Source of the DNA: Dehalococcoidia bacterium | GTDB lineage: Bacteria > Chloroflexota > Dehalococcoidia > DSTF01 > JACRBR01 | Reading direction: 5' to 3' | DNA length: 64,000 nucleotides | NCBI GenBank assembly: GCA_021731085.1 | Contig: JAKFYB010000008.1 | Span: forward strand, 177,399 to 241,398 | In this document: positions 1-8,525 of the stretch, piece by piece | Numbering within the stretch: the stretch's first letter is position 1 | How the letters are laid out: each line of letters starts with the position of its first letter | Program-made: the position numbers and the translations under genes | The notes under the pieces: model-generated | The model's input: the letters and a program-made list of their open reading frames with translations, nothing else | What the model was told of the DNA's origin: nothing | Database searches by the model: none

Positions 1-2
1 CG

Positions 3-1259
3 ATGGCGCCGCCCGTGGCCGTGCCTGGTTCTGAGGAGCAGCCGGAGATCGGCGCTGAGCGCACACAGCAGTCTCGGCTGCTGCTCGCGGCGGGGATCGC
101 GGGGAATCTCGCGATCCTCGGCTGGTTCAAGTACTACGAGTTTTTCTCGGAGTCGCTGAAGAACTCGCTGGCCGATGTCGGGATCGATGCTCCGGTGCCG
201 CTGCTGCAGATCACGCTGCCGATCGGCATCTCGTTCTTCACGTTCCAGGCGATCAGCTATCTCGTCGACATCTCACGCGGGCAGATCAAGCCGATGTGGC
301 CGCTGGACTTCGCGACGTACCTCTCGTTCTTCCCCCACCTTGTCGCCGGCCCGATCGTCCGGGCCTCGGAGTTTGCCCCACAGCTGGCAGCGCCGCCGCG
401 GCCGGACCGCATTCCCGTGACGGGCGCGTTCTTCCTCATCCTTATGGGGCTGTTCAAGAAGGTGGTGATCTCGTCATACCTGGCGACGGAGCTGGTTGAC
501 CCCGTGTTCGCGCTGCCGCAGGAGCATACGTCGCCTGAGATCCTGCTGGCGATCTATGGGTACGCGATCGTAATATTCGCGGACTTCAGCGGGTACACAG
601 ACATCGCGATCGGGTGCGCGCTGCTGCTGGGATTTCAGTTTCCGCAGAACTTCAACAACCCGTATCGCTCGCTGTCGCTACAGGACTTCTGGCGGCGGTG
701 GCACATGACGCTTTCGCGCTGGCTCCGGGACTACCTCTACATCCCGCTCGGGGGCTCTCACGGCTCGTCGATCTTCACGTACCGCAACCTGATGATCACG
801 ATGGTGCTGGGCGGGCTATGGCACGGGGCGGCGTGGACGTTCGTGATCTGGGGAACGATCCACGGAACGGGGCTGATCATCGAGCGGCTGATCCGCGGGC
901 CGGGGGAGGCGCCGTCCGGAACGGGGTGGGCGGTGTTCTGGCGCTGGTTCATCACCTTCCACGTTGTTTGCCTGGCGTGGGTGTTCTTCCGGGCGGAGTC
1001 GGTCGATGTGGCGCTGGAGCTGCTCGATGGCCTGGTCACGTCGTGGGGGCCGGCGCCGCTGGTAACGCCGCTGGCGATCCTGGTGATCGCGGGGATGATG
1101 GCCTGGCAGTTTTTGCCGGACGACGTGATGGATCGTTTCGTCGTGCGGGTGTCGTACTTCAATCCGATCGCGCAGGCGGCAGGGTTCGCCGGCGGCATCG
1201 TGCTGATCGACGCGCTGGGTCCGTCGGGCGTGTCGCCGTTCATCTATTTTCAGTTCTAG
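3..1259 (+). CDS. MBOAT-family membrane O-acyltransferase (AlgI-like), 5' end cut by window
   Basis: A multi-pass membrane acyltransferase that would move an acetyl or other acyl group across the membrane to an extracellular glycan, as AlgI does for alginate. The protein is almost all hydrophobic helices and carries the family hallmarks: the AGPIVR-type loop near residue 118, the DFWRRWHMTLSRWLRDYLY block near 225, and GGLWHGAAW with the invariant histidine near residue 274. Family members are usually 450-520 residues and 418 are seen from the first base of the window, so the true N-terminus probably lies upstream. Two SGNH hydrolases follow, the usual partner class. The acceptor polymer is unknown. 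Confidence 0.88.
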   Translation: MAPPVAVPGSEEQPEIGAERTQQSRLLLAAGIAGNLAILGWFKYYEFFSESLKNSLADVGIDAPVPLLQITLPIGISFFTFQAISYLVDISRGQIKPMWPLDFATYLSFFPHLVAGPIVRASEFAPQLAAPPRPDRIPVTGAFFLILMGLFKKVVISSYLATELVDPVFALPQEHTSPEILLAIYGYAIVIFADFSGYTDIAIGCALLLGFQFPQNFNNPYRSLSLQDFWRRWHMTLSRWLRDYLYIPLGGSHGSSIFTYRNLMITMVLGGLWHGAAWTFVIWGTIHGTGLIIERLIRGPGEAPSGTGWAVFWRWFITFHVVCLAWVFFRAESVDVALELLDGLVTSWGPAPLVTPLAILVIAGMMAWQFLPDDVMDRFVVRVSYFNPIAQAAGFAGGIVLIDALGPSGVSPFIYFQF

Positions 1260-1363
1260 ACGATCTTGGTGACAAACGGCCGTTAACTTCATCACGTGAT
1301 GAGGCGTTAAATGTTTTGCACGGCTCGTGTTTTCGATGGCAAATGCGGATCGCTTGACGTAGT

Positions 1364-2488
1364 ATGAGAGTGGCGGTCGGGACGACGGCGGAAGAAGCGA
1401 TGGAACAGGATCAGGTCCGCCAAGAGGTCTCAGAAGAAGACCCGGGGCACAACGCCCCGGTTCGTGAGACCCAACGCACGATGCACGCCGCCACGATGTT
1501 TGGCGTTGTGGCTCTGACACTCCTCCTCGCCGCTCTTTTTAACGCTGATTCTCTTGTCCAAGGCTCCGAAACGAAGCCGTATGGCGACGATCGCGACTTC
1601 TGGCTGGGCGTCTGGCGGCCTGTCCAGACCGTCAGCGACACGCTGATGCTGGATCGCCCGCGGGCAGCCGTCGATGAGGTCACAGGGCGGGACGGCGGCA
1701 GCCGCCCGATCGACCTGCCGGCCGTTGTGAGTGGCGCCGAGGCGAGCGACGCACCTCCTGAAGTCGCGCCCGCCCCGACGAGCGCTCCCGCGCCGACGCC
1801 GGAACCCACCGTTCGACCGCCAACGACGGGCGAGCCGCTGCGGATGTGGGTCGGCGGCGACTCGCTTGCGGGCATCTTCGGGCAGTCGCTGGTGCGGATG
1901 GCGTCCGACACCGGCGTTGTCGACACGGAGTTGGACTACCAGATCGCGACGGGGCTTGCACGGCCGGACTACTTCGACTGGCCGGCGCGGCTGAAGGGCG
2001 CCGTCGACCTGATGAACCCCGACGTCATGGTGGTGATCCTCGGCTCGAATGACACGCAGGGCCTGATCAACCCCGACGGTGAGGTGTACCAACCGATCAG
2101 CGATGGCTGGCAGGCGGAGTATCGCCGCCGTGTCGCCGGGACGATGGCCCTGATCGCGCAGCCGGGACGGCTCGTCGTGTGGGTGGGGCTGCCGCCGATG
2201 CGCGATGGCGGCCTGTCAGCGAGCCTCGCGGCGATGAACGCCATCTATCGCGAGGAAGCGGCACGATACCCGAGCTTCGTGTACGTCGACTCCTGGGGCG
2301 TGCTTGGCGACCGCGGGCAGTACGCGGCATATCTTCCCGACGAGAGCGGGCACGTCGAACTGGTGCGCGAGCCGGACGGCGTCCACCTGACGCGCGCGGG
2401 CGGCAATCTGCTGGCGAGTGAAGTTCTGCGTGTTGTCGAGGCACGGGTGCCGCTGACCGCCGATGCGACGGGTTCAACGAAGCCCTGA
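1364..2488 (+). CDS. membrane-anchored SGNH/GDSL hydrolase (DUF459-like)
   Basis: Predicted esterase or acetyltransferase-type SGNH protein acting outside the membrane. An N-terminal membrane segment (about residues 45-62) and a Thr/Pro/Ala-rich linker (about 120-155) precede the catalytic domain. Block I is GGDSLAG with the nucleophile Ser167, block III is LGSNDTQG near residue 227, and the C-terminal dyad is Asp338 and His341 in DGVHLTRAGG. Another start at ATG 1400 (behind GGAAGAAG) is possible and would shorten the cytoplasmic tail. It lies 100 nt after the MBOAT gene and faces a second SGNH gene tail to tail, suggesting a role in glycan O-acylation; that link is inferred. Confidence 0.82.
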   Translation: MRVAVGTTAEEAMEQDQVRQEVSEEDPGHNAPVRETQRTMHAATMFGVVALTLLLAALFNADSLVQGSETKPYGDDRDFWLGVWRPVQTVSDTLMLDRPRAAVDEVTGRDGGSRPIDLPAVVSGAEASDAPPEVAPAPTSAPAPTPEPTVRPPTTGEPLRMWVGGDSLAGIFGQSLVRMASDTGVVDTELDYQIATGLARPDYFDWPARLKGAVDLMNPDVMVVILGSNDTQGLINPDGEVYQPISDGWQAEYRRRVAGTMALIAQPGRLVVWVGLPPMRDGGLSASLAAMNAIYREEAARYPSFVYVDSWGVLGDRGQYAAYLPDESGHVELVREPDGVHLTRAGGNLLASEVLRVVEARVPLTADATGSTKP

Positions 2489-2505
2489 TCGACCCTGGCC
2501 GACCA

Positions 2506-2528
2506 CGCGGGCTGAAAGCCCGCGCTCC
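2506..2528. repeat. palindromic intergenic repeat, copy 1 of 4
   Basis: CGCGGGC-TGAAA-GCCCGCG is a 7-bp perfect stem with a 5-nt loop, followed by CTCC. It lies between the convergent stop codons of the two SGNH genes. Near-identical copies occur at 44186-44205, 57351-57369 and 62679-62701, each just after the 3' end of a gene. It could act as a bidirectional terminator or mRNA-end hairpin, although no U-tract is present. Confidence 0.8.
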
Positions 2529-2537
2529 GGATATCGC

Positions 2538-3503
2538 CTAGCCGCCGGCGATCGCTGCGATGACGGCCTGGGCGAGGTATGCGCCGCCGGCTGACGTGAA
2601 GTGCACGCCGTCGTCGCCACGGGCGAGTGAGCCATCGGGCGTGTAGGGCGTGAAGTTGCCGTTGGCGTCGGAGGTCAGCGACCACGTATCGACGTAGCGC
2701 ACCCAGGGGCGCCTGGCGGCTTCGGCAGCGAAGACTTGATTGACTCCGGGGACGGATGCTGCGAGATCGGGGCGGCCCATGTTGGGCTGGCCGACCCAGA
2801 TCAGGCGCTTGCCGTTGAGTTGATCCATCATCTGGCCGACCTTCGCGCCATACGCTGCGAGGTCCATCCCGACATGGGCGTCATTCGCCCCGACCATGAA
2901 TACGACGACGTCCGGCGAGTACGTCGTCATCTCGCTAGCCATGTACGCGTACCAGTCGAACGACGCGCCGCCGAGCAGGCCCGACGAGAGCTTGTATTCC
3001 GCCGCGGGTTGCACCTGGATCGCGCCCTGCGCGGTCGCGAGGCTGAGGACGCCGACGGACATGAAGTACGACGTGGAGTCGCCGTTGGTGTAGATGCGGA
3101 GGCCGGCGAGCGAGCCCGTTGCTGGCGGCGGGGGTGGCGGTGGCGGCACTGCTGGCACAGGCGTCGAGGTCGGCGCGATGGCTGCTGGCGGTTCTGTTGG
3201 CGGCGCGGTGTCCTCGGGTGGCGGCGCTGGCTCGGGGGTTTTCGTTGGTTCGGCTTGGGCGGCCTGGACTCCTTCGGCGGGTGTTTCGCTGGCTGCTGGT
3301 GTCGGCGGGGCAGTTGTCGCTGCGCGCGTCGCGCGGGCGGTGGGGCTCGTCGCGGGTTCGATCGTTACGCCGGCGCTGGATGATGCGCCGCCGCTACCGC
3401 ATGCGACCGCCATCGTGGCGAGCACGATGGTCAGCGCGAGCGCGGCCGCGGCGAGCATCCGGCGCGGGGCGAGGGCGTGCGTGGGTGGCAATGGTCGATC
3501 CAT
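2538..3503 (-). CDS. lipoprotein SGNH/GDSL hydrolase
   Basis: Secreted, lipid-anchored SGNH hydrolase of about 321 residues. The start at 3503 is chosen because it begins a compact lipoprotein signal with lipobox MAVAC (Cys35); the open frame runs on upstream to 3992 but then overlaps the divergent lipoprotein gene. A long Ala/Thr/Pro linker (about residues 45-125, ending in a run of Pro) is followed by block I NGDSTSYF, block III VGANDAHVG and the DGVHFTSAGG Asp-His dyad. It resembles the converging gene at 1364-2488, so the two are probably diverged paralogues serving the same MBOAT pathway. The substrate is unknown. An upstream ATG at 3554 is an alternative start. Confidence 0.82.
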   Translation of the reverse strand: MDRPLPPTHALAPRRMLAAAALALTIVLATMAVACGSGGASSSAGVTIEPATSPTARATRAATTAPPTPAASETPAEGVQAAQAEPTKTPEPAPPPEDTAPPTEPPAAIAPTSTPVPAVPPPPPPPPATGSLAGLRIYTNGDSTSYFMSVGVLSLATAQGAIQVQPAAEYKLSSGLLGGASFDWYAYMASEMTTYSPDVVVFMVGANDAHVGMDLAAYGAKVGQMMDQLNGKRLIWVGQPNMGRPDLAASVPGVNQVFAAEAARRPWVRYVDTWSLTSDANGNFTPYTPDGSLARGDDGVHFTSAGGAYLAQAVIAAIAGG

Positions 3504-3898
3504 TTCGATGGTTGTTCTGGGCCGCGACGCTGGGTTCGGGGTTGCAGTCAGCATAGCAATCGGCGGCGACGGGAACGTTGCGTGGGCAGCGTTTGATTGT
3601 CTGGTTGCGATTTCCGCTTTTCGACGATCTAGATTCGGGTTGGCGTCTGCTTGACGCGGTCCAGCTTCGGGCCTTTGGTTGTGGATTGATTCGGGTGTGA
3701 CAACGGCCTGTCGCTGCGAGGCCAGAGGCGTTGGCTCCCGGACGCTGCGCGTGGAATCGAATGGCGTGGCCATGAGACTACGATAGGCGGCTGGAGCGCC
3801 AGTTCTTGACGCGCGAGACGGGAATTCGGCCGGAGATTCGGCACAATTTGCACGCGCAACATGACGATCATGACTTGACGCCGTTGGGAGGACTATTC

Positions 3899-5326
3899 TT
3901 GTCCATGATCCGGCTGCTGGCTGGTCTTCTTGTCCCTGTCGTCCTGGGGACGGTGGCCTTCGGATGTGACGACTCGAAGCCACCCGCAGCAACGCGGACT
4001 GCGCTTTCGATCGAAGAGACGAGCGCAGCGTTCATCCAAACTCCGTTTCCAACATCCACGCCGTTCCAGCTGGACCGCAGCGTGCTGCGACCACCGCCGG
4101 CATGTCCGGGGTGCCTCGTCGTGGCGGACTATGACAGCACGCGGGCGATCGATCTGAAGACAGGCGTGAGCACGATCATCGGGGAGATACCGGCCGAAGC
4201 GTCATCACCCTACAACTGGCATCCATCGCCCGACGGGAGCGTGTGGGTGTTTCCTTGCAACGCGGAGGGGGCGCTGGACGGTGACAATGGGGCTGCGCGA
4301 TGTCTATGGGGCTATGGGCTTTCGGGCATGCCGATCGCCGACCCGATCGAGCGCGGCGCGTTCCTGCATGCGCGCGCGGCATCATGGAGCCCTGATGGCC
4401 GGTTCCTCGTAATGTTCGGTACCACGACGGGCACTCCAGGTTCTGGCGGCATCGTGCAGGAGACCCGCGCATACATACATGACGTGCGAGCCGGGACGAC
4501 GCGGAACATCGGTGGCCGCGGATCATTTCAGGAATTCGGCGAGCCTTCATGGTCGCCGGACGGCAACACGCTCGCGATTAGCCGCTCTCGCAACAACGTC
4601 TACAGCAATGTCCTGGTTGTGGATGCCGCCACCGCCTTTCCGTGGCTGATCACGGAGGACGAGAAGGCACTGGTGCTGTCGATTGGCGGGATCGTCTGGT
4701 CGCCGGACAACAAGCAGATCGCGTTCGTGCGCGACACTGTGGAGCCACTGACACCACTCGCGGGCGCCGCACGCAGCTTCCGCCACACGATCATCATCGC
4801 TGATGCGGATGGATCGAAGATCCGCGAATTGCCGGATGAGTACGGACTACCGCTGGCGTGGTCACCGGGCGGGCAGTGGCTGCTCGTCGAGCGTTCGTCG
4901 CCGCCGACGGAGGCGACAGGTTTCGTCCAGCGGTCTCTGTTGTTCGCAGTTTCTACAGGAGGCGGTGGCGAACACGTCTTGAGCGAAGGATTCGTGATCA
5001 TGAACGGCGGAGCGTTCTCGCCGGATGGCGCACGCGTCGCCTTTATCGGCATTGGCGACCCGAACGACAACACAACCCGGGGCGTCTTCATTGTGAGTGT
5101 CGAGGGTGGGCCGGCAGTGAAGTTGGCGATACCTGACCTGCCATACGCACCGCCGGTTCCGACCTGGACGAAGGATGGCGGGAGCATCGTGTTCTCGGGT
5201 TGGGGCGGATGCGGTAAAGGCGGCTGCTCGCCGGGCGCGCTGCTTCTTGTCGATGTGTCCGGTGCTACGCCTGCTGTGGAGCTGCTGCCGTTCGCCAACC
5301 GGATCCTCGGTTGGCTGCCGGAGTAG
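3899..5326 (+). CDS. PD40/TolB-like beta-propeller lipoprotein
   Basis: Secreted lipoprotein built of WD40-like PD40 repeats. The TTG start at 3899 sits 7 nt after the Shine-Dalgarno GGGAGG (3886-3891) and gives a short signal with lipobox VAFGC; ATG 3905 is the alternative. At least six blades are visible from the recurring (W/F)SPDG motif: HPSPDGSVW, WSPDGRFL, WSPDGNTL, WSPDNKQI, WSPGGQWL and FSPDGARV, with WTKDGGSIV last. Such propellers bind partners or ligands at the cell surface; no enzymatic residue stands out. It is transcribed away from the SGNH lipoprotein gene. Function is otherwise unknown. Confidence 0.75.
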   Translation: MSMIRLLAGLLVPVVLGTVAFGCDDSKPPAATRTALSIEETSAAFIQTPFPTSTPFQLDRSVLRPPPACPGCLVVADYDSTRAIDLKTGVSTIIGEIPAEASSPYNWHPSPDGSVWVFPCNAEGALDGDNGAARCLWGYGLSGMPIADPIERGAFLHARAASWSPDGRFLVMFGTTTGTPGSGGIVQETRAYIHDVRAGTTRNIGGRGSFQEFGEPSWSPDGNTLAISRSRNNVYSNVLVVDAATAFPWLITEDEKALVLSIGGIVWSPDNKQIAFVRDTVEPLTPLAGAARSFRHTIIIADADGSKIRELPDEYGLPLAWSPGGQWLLVERSSPPTEATGFVQRSLLFAVSTGGGGEHVLSEGFVIMNGGAFSPDGARVAFIGIGDPNDNTTRGVFIVSVEGGPAVKLAIPDLPYAPPVPTWTKDGGSIVFSGWGGCGKGGCSPGALLLVDVSGATPAVELLPFANRILGWLPE

Positions 5327-5333
5327 GAGGCCC

Positions 5334-5398
5334 GGAAGTCAGAAGTCGGAGTGGCCAACGGTGCTCCGGCGCCCTCCTCCATCTTCCATCTTCCATCT
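5334..5398. repeat. two short heptamer tandem arrays in the intergenic gap
   Basis: Positions 5334-5354 read as three 7-nt units (GGAAGTC, AGAAGTC, GGAGTGG) beginning 7 nt after a stop codon. Positions 5378-5398 are three exact copies of TCCATCT. They are among about twenty period-7 arrays at gene boundaries in this window. Confidence 0.75.
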
Positions 5399-5418
5399 TC
5401 GCCGCCTACCCTTCGACC

Positions 5419-5907
5419 ATGTCCTCACACCCCGAATGGCACCTGGCGCAGTACAACGTGGCGCGGCTGATCGCGCCGCTGGATGATCCGCGGCTGGCGG
5501 ACTTCGTCGAGGCGCTGGACCGGATCAACAAACTGGGCGATGACTCGCCGGGGTTTGTCTGGCGCCACCAGAATGCCGACGGAAACTCGACTGGCACGCG
5601 CGTCAGCGACGACCCGATGGTGGTGATCAACTACACGGTGTGGGAGTCGATTGAAGCGCTGTTCGCGTACACGTATCACTCCGACCACGTCGAGGTGTTC
5701 CGGAAGCGGCGGGACTGGTTCGACGACCACAACGGCCGGGCGTACCTGGCGATGTGGTGGATCCCGGCGGGCCACATCCCGACGGTCGAGGAGGCCGAGG
5801 AGCGGCTGGCGCACCAGCGCGCGCACGGGCCGACGCCGTATTGCTTTACGTTCAAGCAGCGCTTCCCGCCGCCGGTCGGCGCGGAGAGTCAAGAACTCAG
5901 AACCTAG
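5419..5907 (+). CDS. DUF3291 domain protein
   Basis: Small soluble protein (162 residues) of the DUF3291 family, which has a dimeric alpha/beta-barrel fold related to antibiotic-biosynthesis monooxygenases; its activity is not established. Diagnostic features are the N-terminal HLAQYNVARL, the central VINYTVWESIEAL and the FRKRRDWFDDH and YLAMWWIPAGH blocks. The ATG at 5419 is preferred over the open frame from 5311 because a -10 box TACCCT (5407-5412) ends 6 nt before it, indicating a leaderless transcript, and family similarity begins there. The stop codon lies inside a heptamer array. Confidence 0.85.
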   Translation: MSSHPEWHLAQYNVARLIAPLDDPRLADFVEALDRINKLGDDSPGFVWRHQNADGNSTGTRVSDDPMVVINYTVWESIEALFAYTYHSDHVEVFRKRRDWFDDHNGRAYLAMWWIPAGHIPTVEEAEERLAHQRAHGPTPYCFTFKQRFPPPVGAESQELRT

Positions 5908-5910
5908 AAC
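5890..5910. repeat. heptamer array over a stop codon
   Basis: Three 7-nt units CAAGAAC, TCAGAAC and CTAGAAC; the third contains the TAG stop of the DUF3291 gene, so the array grew across the end of the reading frame. Confidence 0.7.
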
Positions 5911-5931
5911 CGCGGCGGCCGTGCGGATCCT

Positions 5932-6675
5932 CTATGGCCAGAACGTGTCGACGCAGGACGTGATCGCGCTGTTGTAGTCGAGCAGGAATCGGTCGTACGC
6001 CCACCCTTCCTGCGGCGAGGTGATGTGGTACCAGCCGTCGGGATGTTCGAACGACCCTCCGGGTGATGGCGGATCCGTCATCACTAATCGATCCCCGACG
6101 ATGACCGTGCCATCGGGAATGAGCGCCACAACGGCCGCGCTCGTCGACGGCTCGGCGCGAAGGTTGAGACCGTCTCCGTTGGCGCACACGATCATGTCGC
6201 CTGGCAGCAGGACCGGCGGCCCACCGACATTCTGCGATGCGAACCAGTAGACCCACGTACCGTCCGCCGTGCGGCCCCAGTACGTCATGATGCCGCCCTC
6301 GCTCTCCGTGATACCGACGGCCGCGATTCCGGTCGCGAGCGCCTCGCTGCTCCATTCGCCGGTTGCGCAGGGACCAGCAGGGTTGTCTGCAGAACACTGC
6401 GGGTCGAAGCCGATGTTTGGATCGCGCGCCAGGATCGCTGCCCGCAACTGCCCCGCCTCACCTTCGCCTGAGACGATGGCCGTCGCGTTGGCTGCGGTGG
6501 GACTGGCCGCTGTCGAAGCGGTCGACGTCGGATCAGGGGCGCTTGTACTTTGTCCGTCCGCGGTCGCCGTCGCAGCGGGTGACGATGGGTCGCCTTCGCT
6601 GTCCTCGCTCCCCCCGCAGGCCGTCAGAGCGAGGAGACTCACGCCAAGGGCCGCGACAAACATCCTAAATCGCAT
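5932..6675 (-). CDS. lipoprotein with C-terminal SH3-like domain
   Basis: Secreted lipoprotein of about 247 residues. The start at 6675 follows a GGAGGG Shine-Dalgarno at about 8 nt and gives a signal peptide with lipobox LTAC; the open frame upstream only overlaps the enoyl-CoA hydratase gene. A Thr/Ala-rich low-complexity stretch comes next, then a middle region with four Cys (residues about 100-170), then a bacterial SH3 domain recognised by CANGDGLNLRAEPSTSAAVV and the closing GWAYDRFLL. Such domains usually bind cell-wall peptides or glycans. A second lipoprotein with the same terminal domain lies at 22057-23403. Confidence 0.75.
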   Translation of the reverse strand: MRFRMFVAALGVSLLALTACGGSEDSEGDPSSPAATATADGQSTSAPDPTSTASTAASPTAANATAIVSGEGEAGQLRAAILARDPNIGFDPQCSADNPAGPCATGEWSSEALATGIAAVGITESEGGIMTYWGRTADGTWVYWFASQNVGGPPVLLPGDMIVCANGDGLNLRAEPSTSAAVVALIPDGTVIVGDRLVMTDPPSPGGSFEHPDGWYHITSPQEGWAYDRFLLDYNSAITSCVDTFWP

Positions 6676-6709
6676 GCGGATGCCCTCCACCGATATCGGA
6701 TCGCCATCT

Positions 6710-7492
6710 CTACTGTTGTTGCTGTGCCTGCTGCCCACGGGCCGCGACGCGGTCGGCGGCCTCTTTGAAGCGCGCGTGATGTTCCGGCGACTGGCGGAGG
6801 GCGGCGTTGTGCTGGCCTTCGGCGGCGCTGCCGGCGTCGATCTGTGTCGCGCGGTCGATCGTGTCCTTCGTGGCGATGAGGGCGGGCGGTGAGTTCTGGG
6901 CGATCTGGCGCGCCATCTCGAGCGCAGCCGCCAAGGCTGCGTTCGAGGAATCGGACTGCGGCACAACGGCGTTGACGAGACCGATGCGGAGCGCTTCTTC
7001 GGCCTGGACGACGCGCGCGGTGAAGAGCAGATCCTTGGCATAGGCGGGGCCGATGAGGCGCGGCAGTTGGGCACCGCCGACGACGAGGCCGTACGCGGCG
7101 CCGGGAAAGCGGAATGCGGCGTTATCCGACGCGATGCGGATGTCGCAGAGGATGGCGACGAGCGCGCCGCCGCCATAGCAGATGCCGTTGACGGCAGCGA
7201 TGAGTGGCTTGCGGAAGTTGGCGACGCCAGCATAGGCGCGGGCCATGCCCTCGCTGCGCCCCTTGCCGTCGATGGCGGCGACGGCTTCCGTCATGTCGGC
7301 GCCGGCGCTGAAGGCGTTGCCGGTGCCGGTCAGGATCGCGCAGTGGACGCTGTCGTCAGCGTCGAGCGCAGCGAGCGCATCGCCGAGGGCTGCATCGAGC
7401 GCGCGGTTGAAGGCGTTGTGCTTCTCGGGGCGCTGGAGGGTGATGGTGGCGACGGCGCCTTCGCGGGTGATGGAGATGATCTCGTCGGGCAT
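6710..7492 (-). CDS. enoyl-CoA hydratase/isomerase family protein
   Basis: Crotonase-fold enzyme of 260 residues, the usual length. It likely hydrates or isomerises an acyl-CoA in fatty-acid or aromatic degradation. The CoA/oxyanion-hole segments are clear: RPEKHNAFN near residue 20, FSAGADMTEA near 61, and the second oxyanion glycine region NGICYGGGALVAILCDIRIAS near 105-125. The PRLIGPAYAKDLLFT block and NAVVP follow as in the family. The exact substrate cannot be told. A GGTTACA-type heptamer array abuts the start codon. It lies just upstream of the SH3 lipoprotein gene on the same strand, with a 34-nt gap. Confidence 0.9.
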   Translation of the reverse strand: MPDEIISITREGAVATITLQRPEKHNAFNRALDAALGDALAALDADDSVHCAILTGTGNAFSAGADMTEAVAAIDGKGRSEGMARAYAGVANFRKPLIAAVNGICYGGGALVAILCDIRIASDNAAFRFPGAAYGLVVGGAQLPRLIGPAYAKDLLFTARVVQAEEALRIGLVNAVVPQSDSSNAALAAALEMARQIAQNSPPALIATKDTIDRATQIDAGSAAEGQHNAALRQSPEHHARFKEAADRVAARGQQAQQQQ

Positions 7493-7520
7493 GGGTGAAG
7501 GTTACAGGTGACGGGCGGAG
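7493..7520. repeat. heptamer array abutting a start codon
   Basis: Four 7-nt units in perfect phase (GGGTGAA, GGTTACA, GGTGACG, GGCGGAG) begin at the base next to the enoyl-CoA hydratase start codon. The same GGTTACA/GGTGACA units recur at 50214-50248 beside another start codon. Confidence 0.75.
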
Positions 7521-7545
7521 GGCGCAGCCCTGACGGCCACGCCCT

Positions 7546-7573
7546 CCAACGTCCAACTTCCAACATCCAGCTC
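7546..7573. repeat. heptamer array next to a stop codon
   Basis: Four units in phase: CCAACGT, CCAACTT, CCAACAT, CCAGCTC. The array ends within the stop codon of the ABC permease gene (minus strand). Confidence 0.8.
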
Positions 7574-8426
7574 ACCCTTGGCGCTTCAGACGGCCCGTCT
7601 TTTTGGCCCATCGCTCCGCTGCGGCGAACGTCGCTAGCGACGCCGGGATCAGGACGATGCCGAATCCGATCAGCGCTAGCAGCTGCGGCGCGAGGTCGGC
7701 GATGCTTTCGCCGTCGATAATCGCGCCTCGGATGCCGTCGAGGATGTACGTCGCCGGCGAGATGTAGGCGAACACCTGCAGCCATTGCGGCAGCACCTCG
7801 ACCGTGTAGTACACGCCCGACACCAGCAGCACGAAGGCCTGGATCATCATCGACATCTGCTGGCCGCGCTCCGGATAGAGCATGGGCAGGATGCCGCTGA
7901 GGATCGCGAGCCCGGCGATGCCGAAGCTGCCGACGACGAGCATGGCTCCGGCGGCGAGCCAGTCGCTGTTCGCGAGATCGATCTCGAAGAACGGCGCTGC
8001 GATCGCGAAGATGATCAGGGTGCGGATCGTCGCGTGCATTACGCCGAATAGCACCATGCCGATCAGATGGATCCAGCGTTCGACGGGGGCCATGAGCGTG
8101 TGCTCGATCGTGCCTTCCCACCGCTCCCACGAGATCACGAGCGATATGTCGTCGAGCACGGCTGATAAGTACGCCCACACGAGCGTGCCAATCAGCAGGA
8201 AGAGCACGAGGCGATCGACGTCGGCCTGCGGCACCGCGCCCGTCTCGCCGACCTGCGTCGCGATGAATGTGACGGCGAGCGTATTTACTACGCCGTATAC
8301 CAACCAGACGATCTCCCACGCCCAGTAGCGCTTCCAGAGGTTGGTCTGCCGTTCGATGAATGCCCAGGCGACGCCCGCGCGCGATTGGCGCTGTGGCATC
8401 GGGATGGGTTGTGCGATGAATGTCAT
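7572..8426 (-). CDS. ABC-2 type transporter permease
   Basis: Integral membrane subunit (284 residues, six hydrophobic segments) of an ABC-2 exporter. An amphipathic N-terminus with WAFIERQTNLWKRYWAWEIVW precedes the first membrane span, and the WEGTIEHTLMAPV segment is the typical coupling region of ABC-2 permeases. The ATPase gene lies 87 nt upstream on the same strand, so the two probably form one operon and one transporter. Drug-, lipid- or polysaccharide-export members share this layout; the cargo is unknown. Confidence 0.88.
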   Translation of the reverse strand: MTFIAQPIPMPQRQSRAGVAWAFIERQTNLWKRYWAWEIVWLVYGVVNTLAVTFIATQVGETGAVPQADVDRLVLFLLIGTLVWAYLSAVLDDISLVISWERWEGTIEHTLMAPVERWIHLIGMVLFGVMHATIRTLIIFAIAAPFFEIDLANSDWLAAGAMLVVGSFGIAGLAILSGILPMLYPERGQQMSMMIQAFVLLVSGVYYTVEVLPQWLQVFAYISPATYILDGIRGAIIDGESIADLAPQLLALIGFGIVLIPASLATFAAAERWAKKTGRLKRQG

Positions 8427-8501
8427 GGTCGCTGCGCTCCAGTTCTACAGGTGTTCAGTTGTTCGGGGATTCAGGGACTGCCAACATGCGCGCTGAATCC
8501 C

Positions 8502-8525
8502 TGAGCAACTGAATCACTGACTCCC
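8502..8525. repeat. octamer array over a stop codon
   Basis: Three units with period 8 (TGAGCAAC, TGAATCAC, TGACTCCC) reach into the stop codon of the ABC ATPase gene. It is the 8-nt counterpart of the heptamer arrays. Confidence 0.6.
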
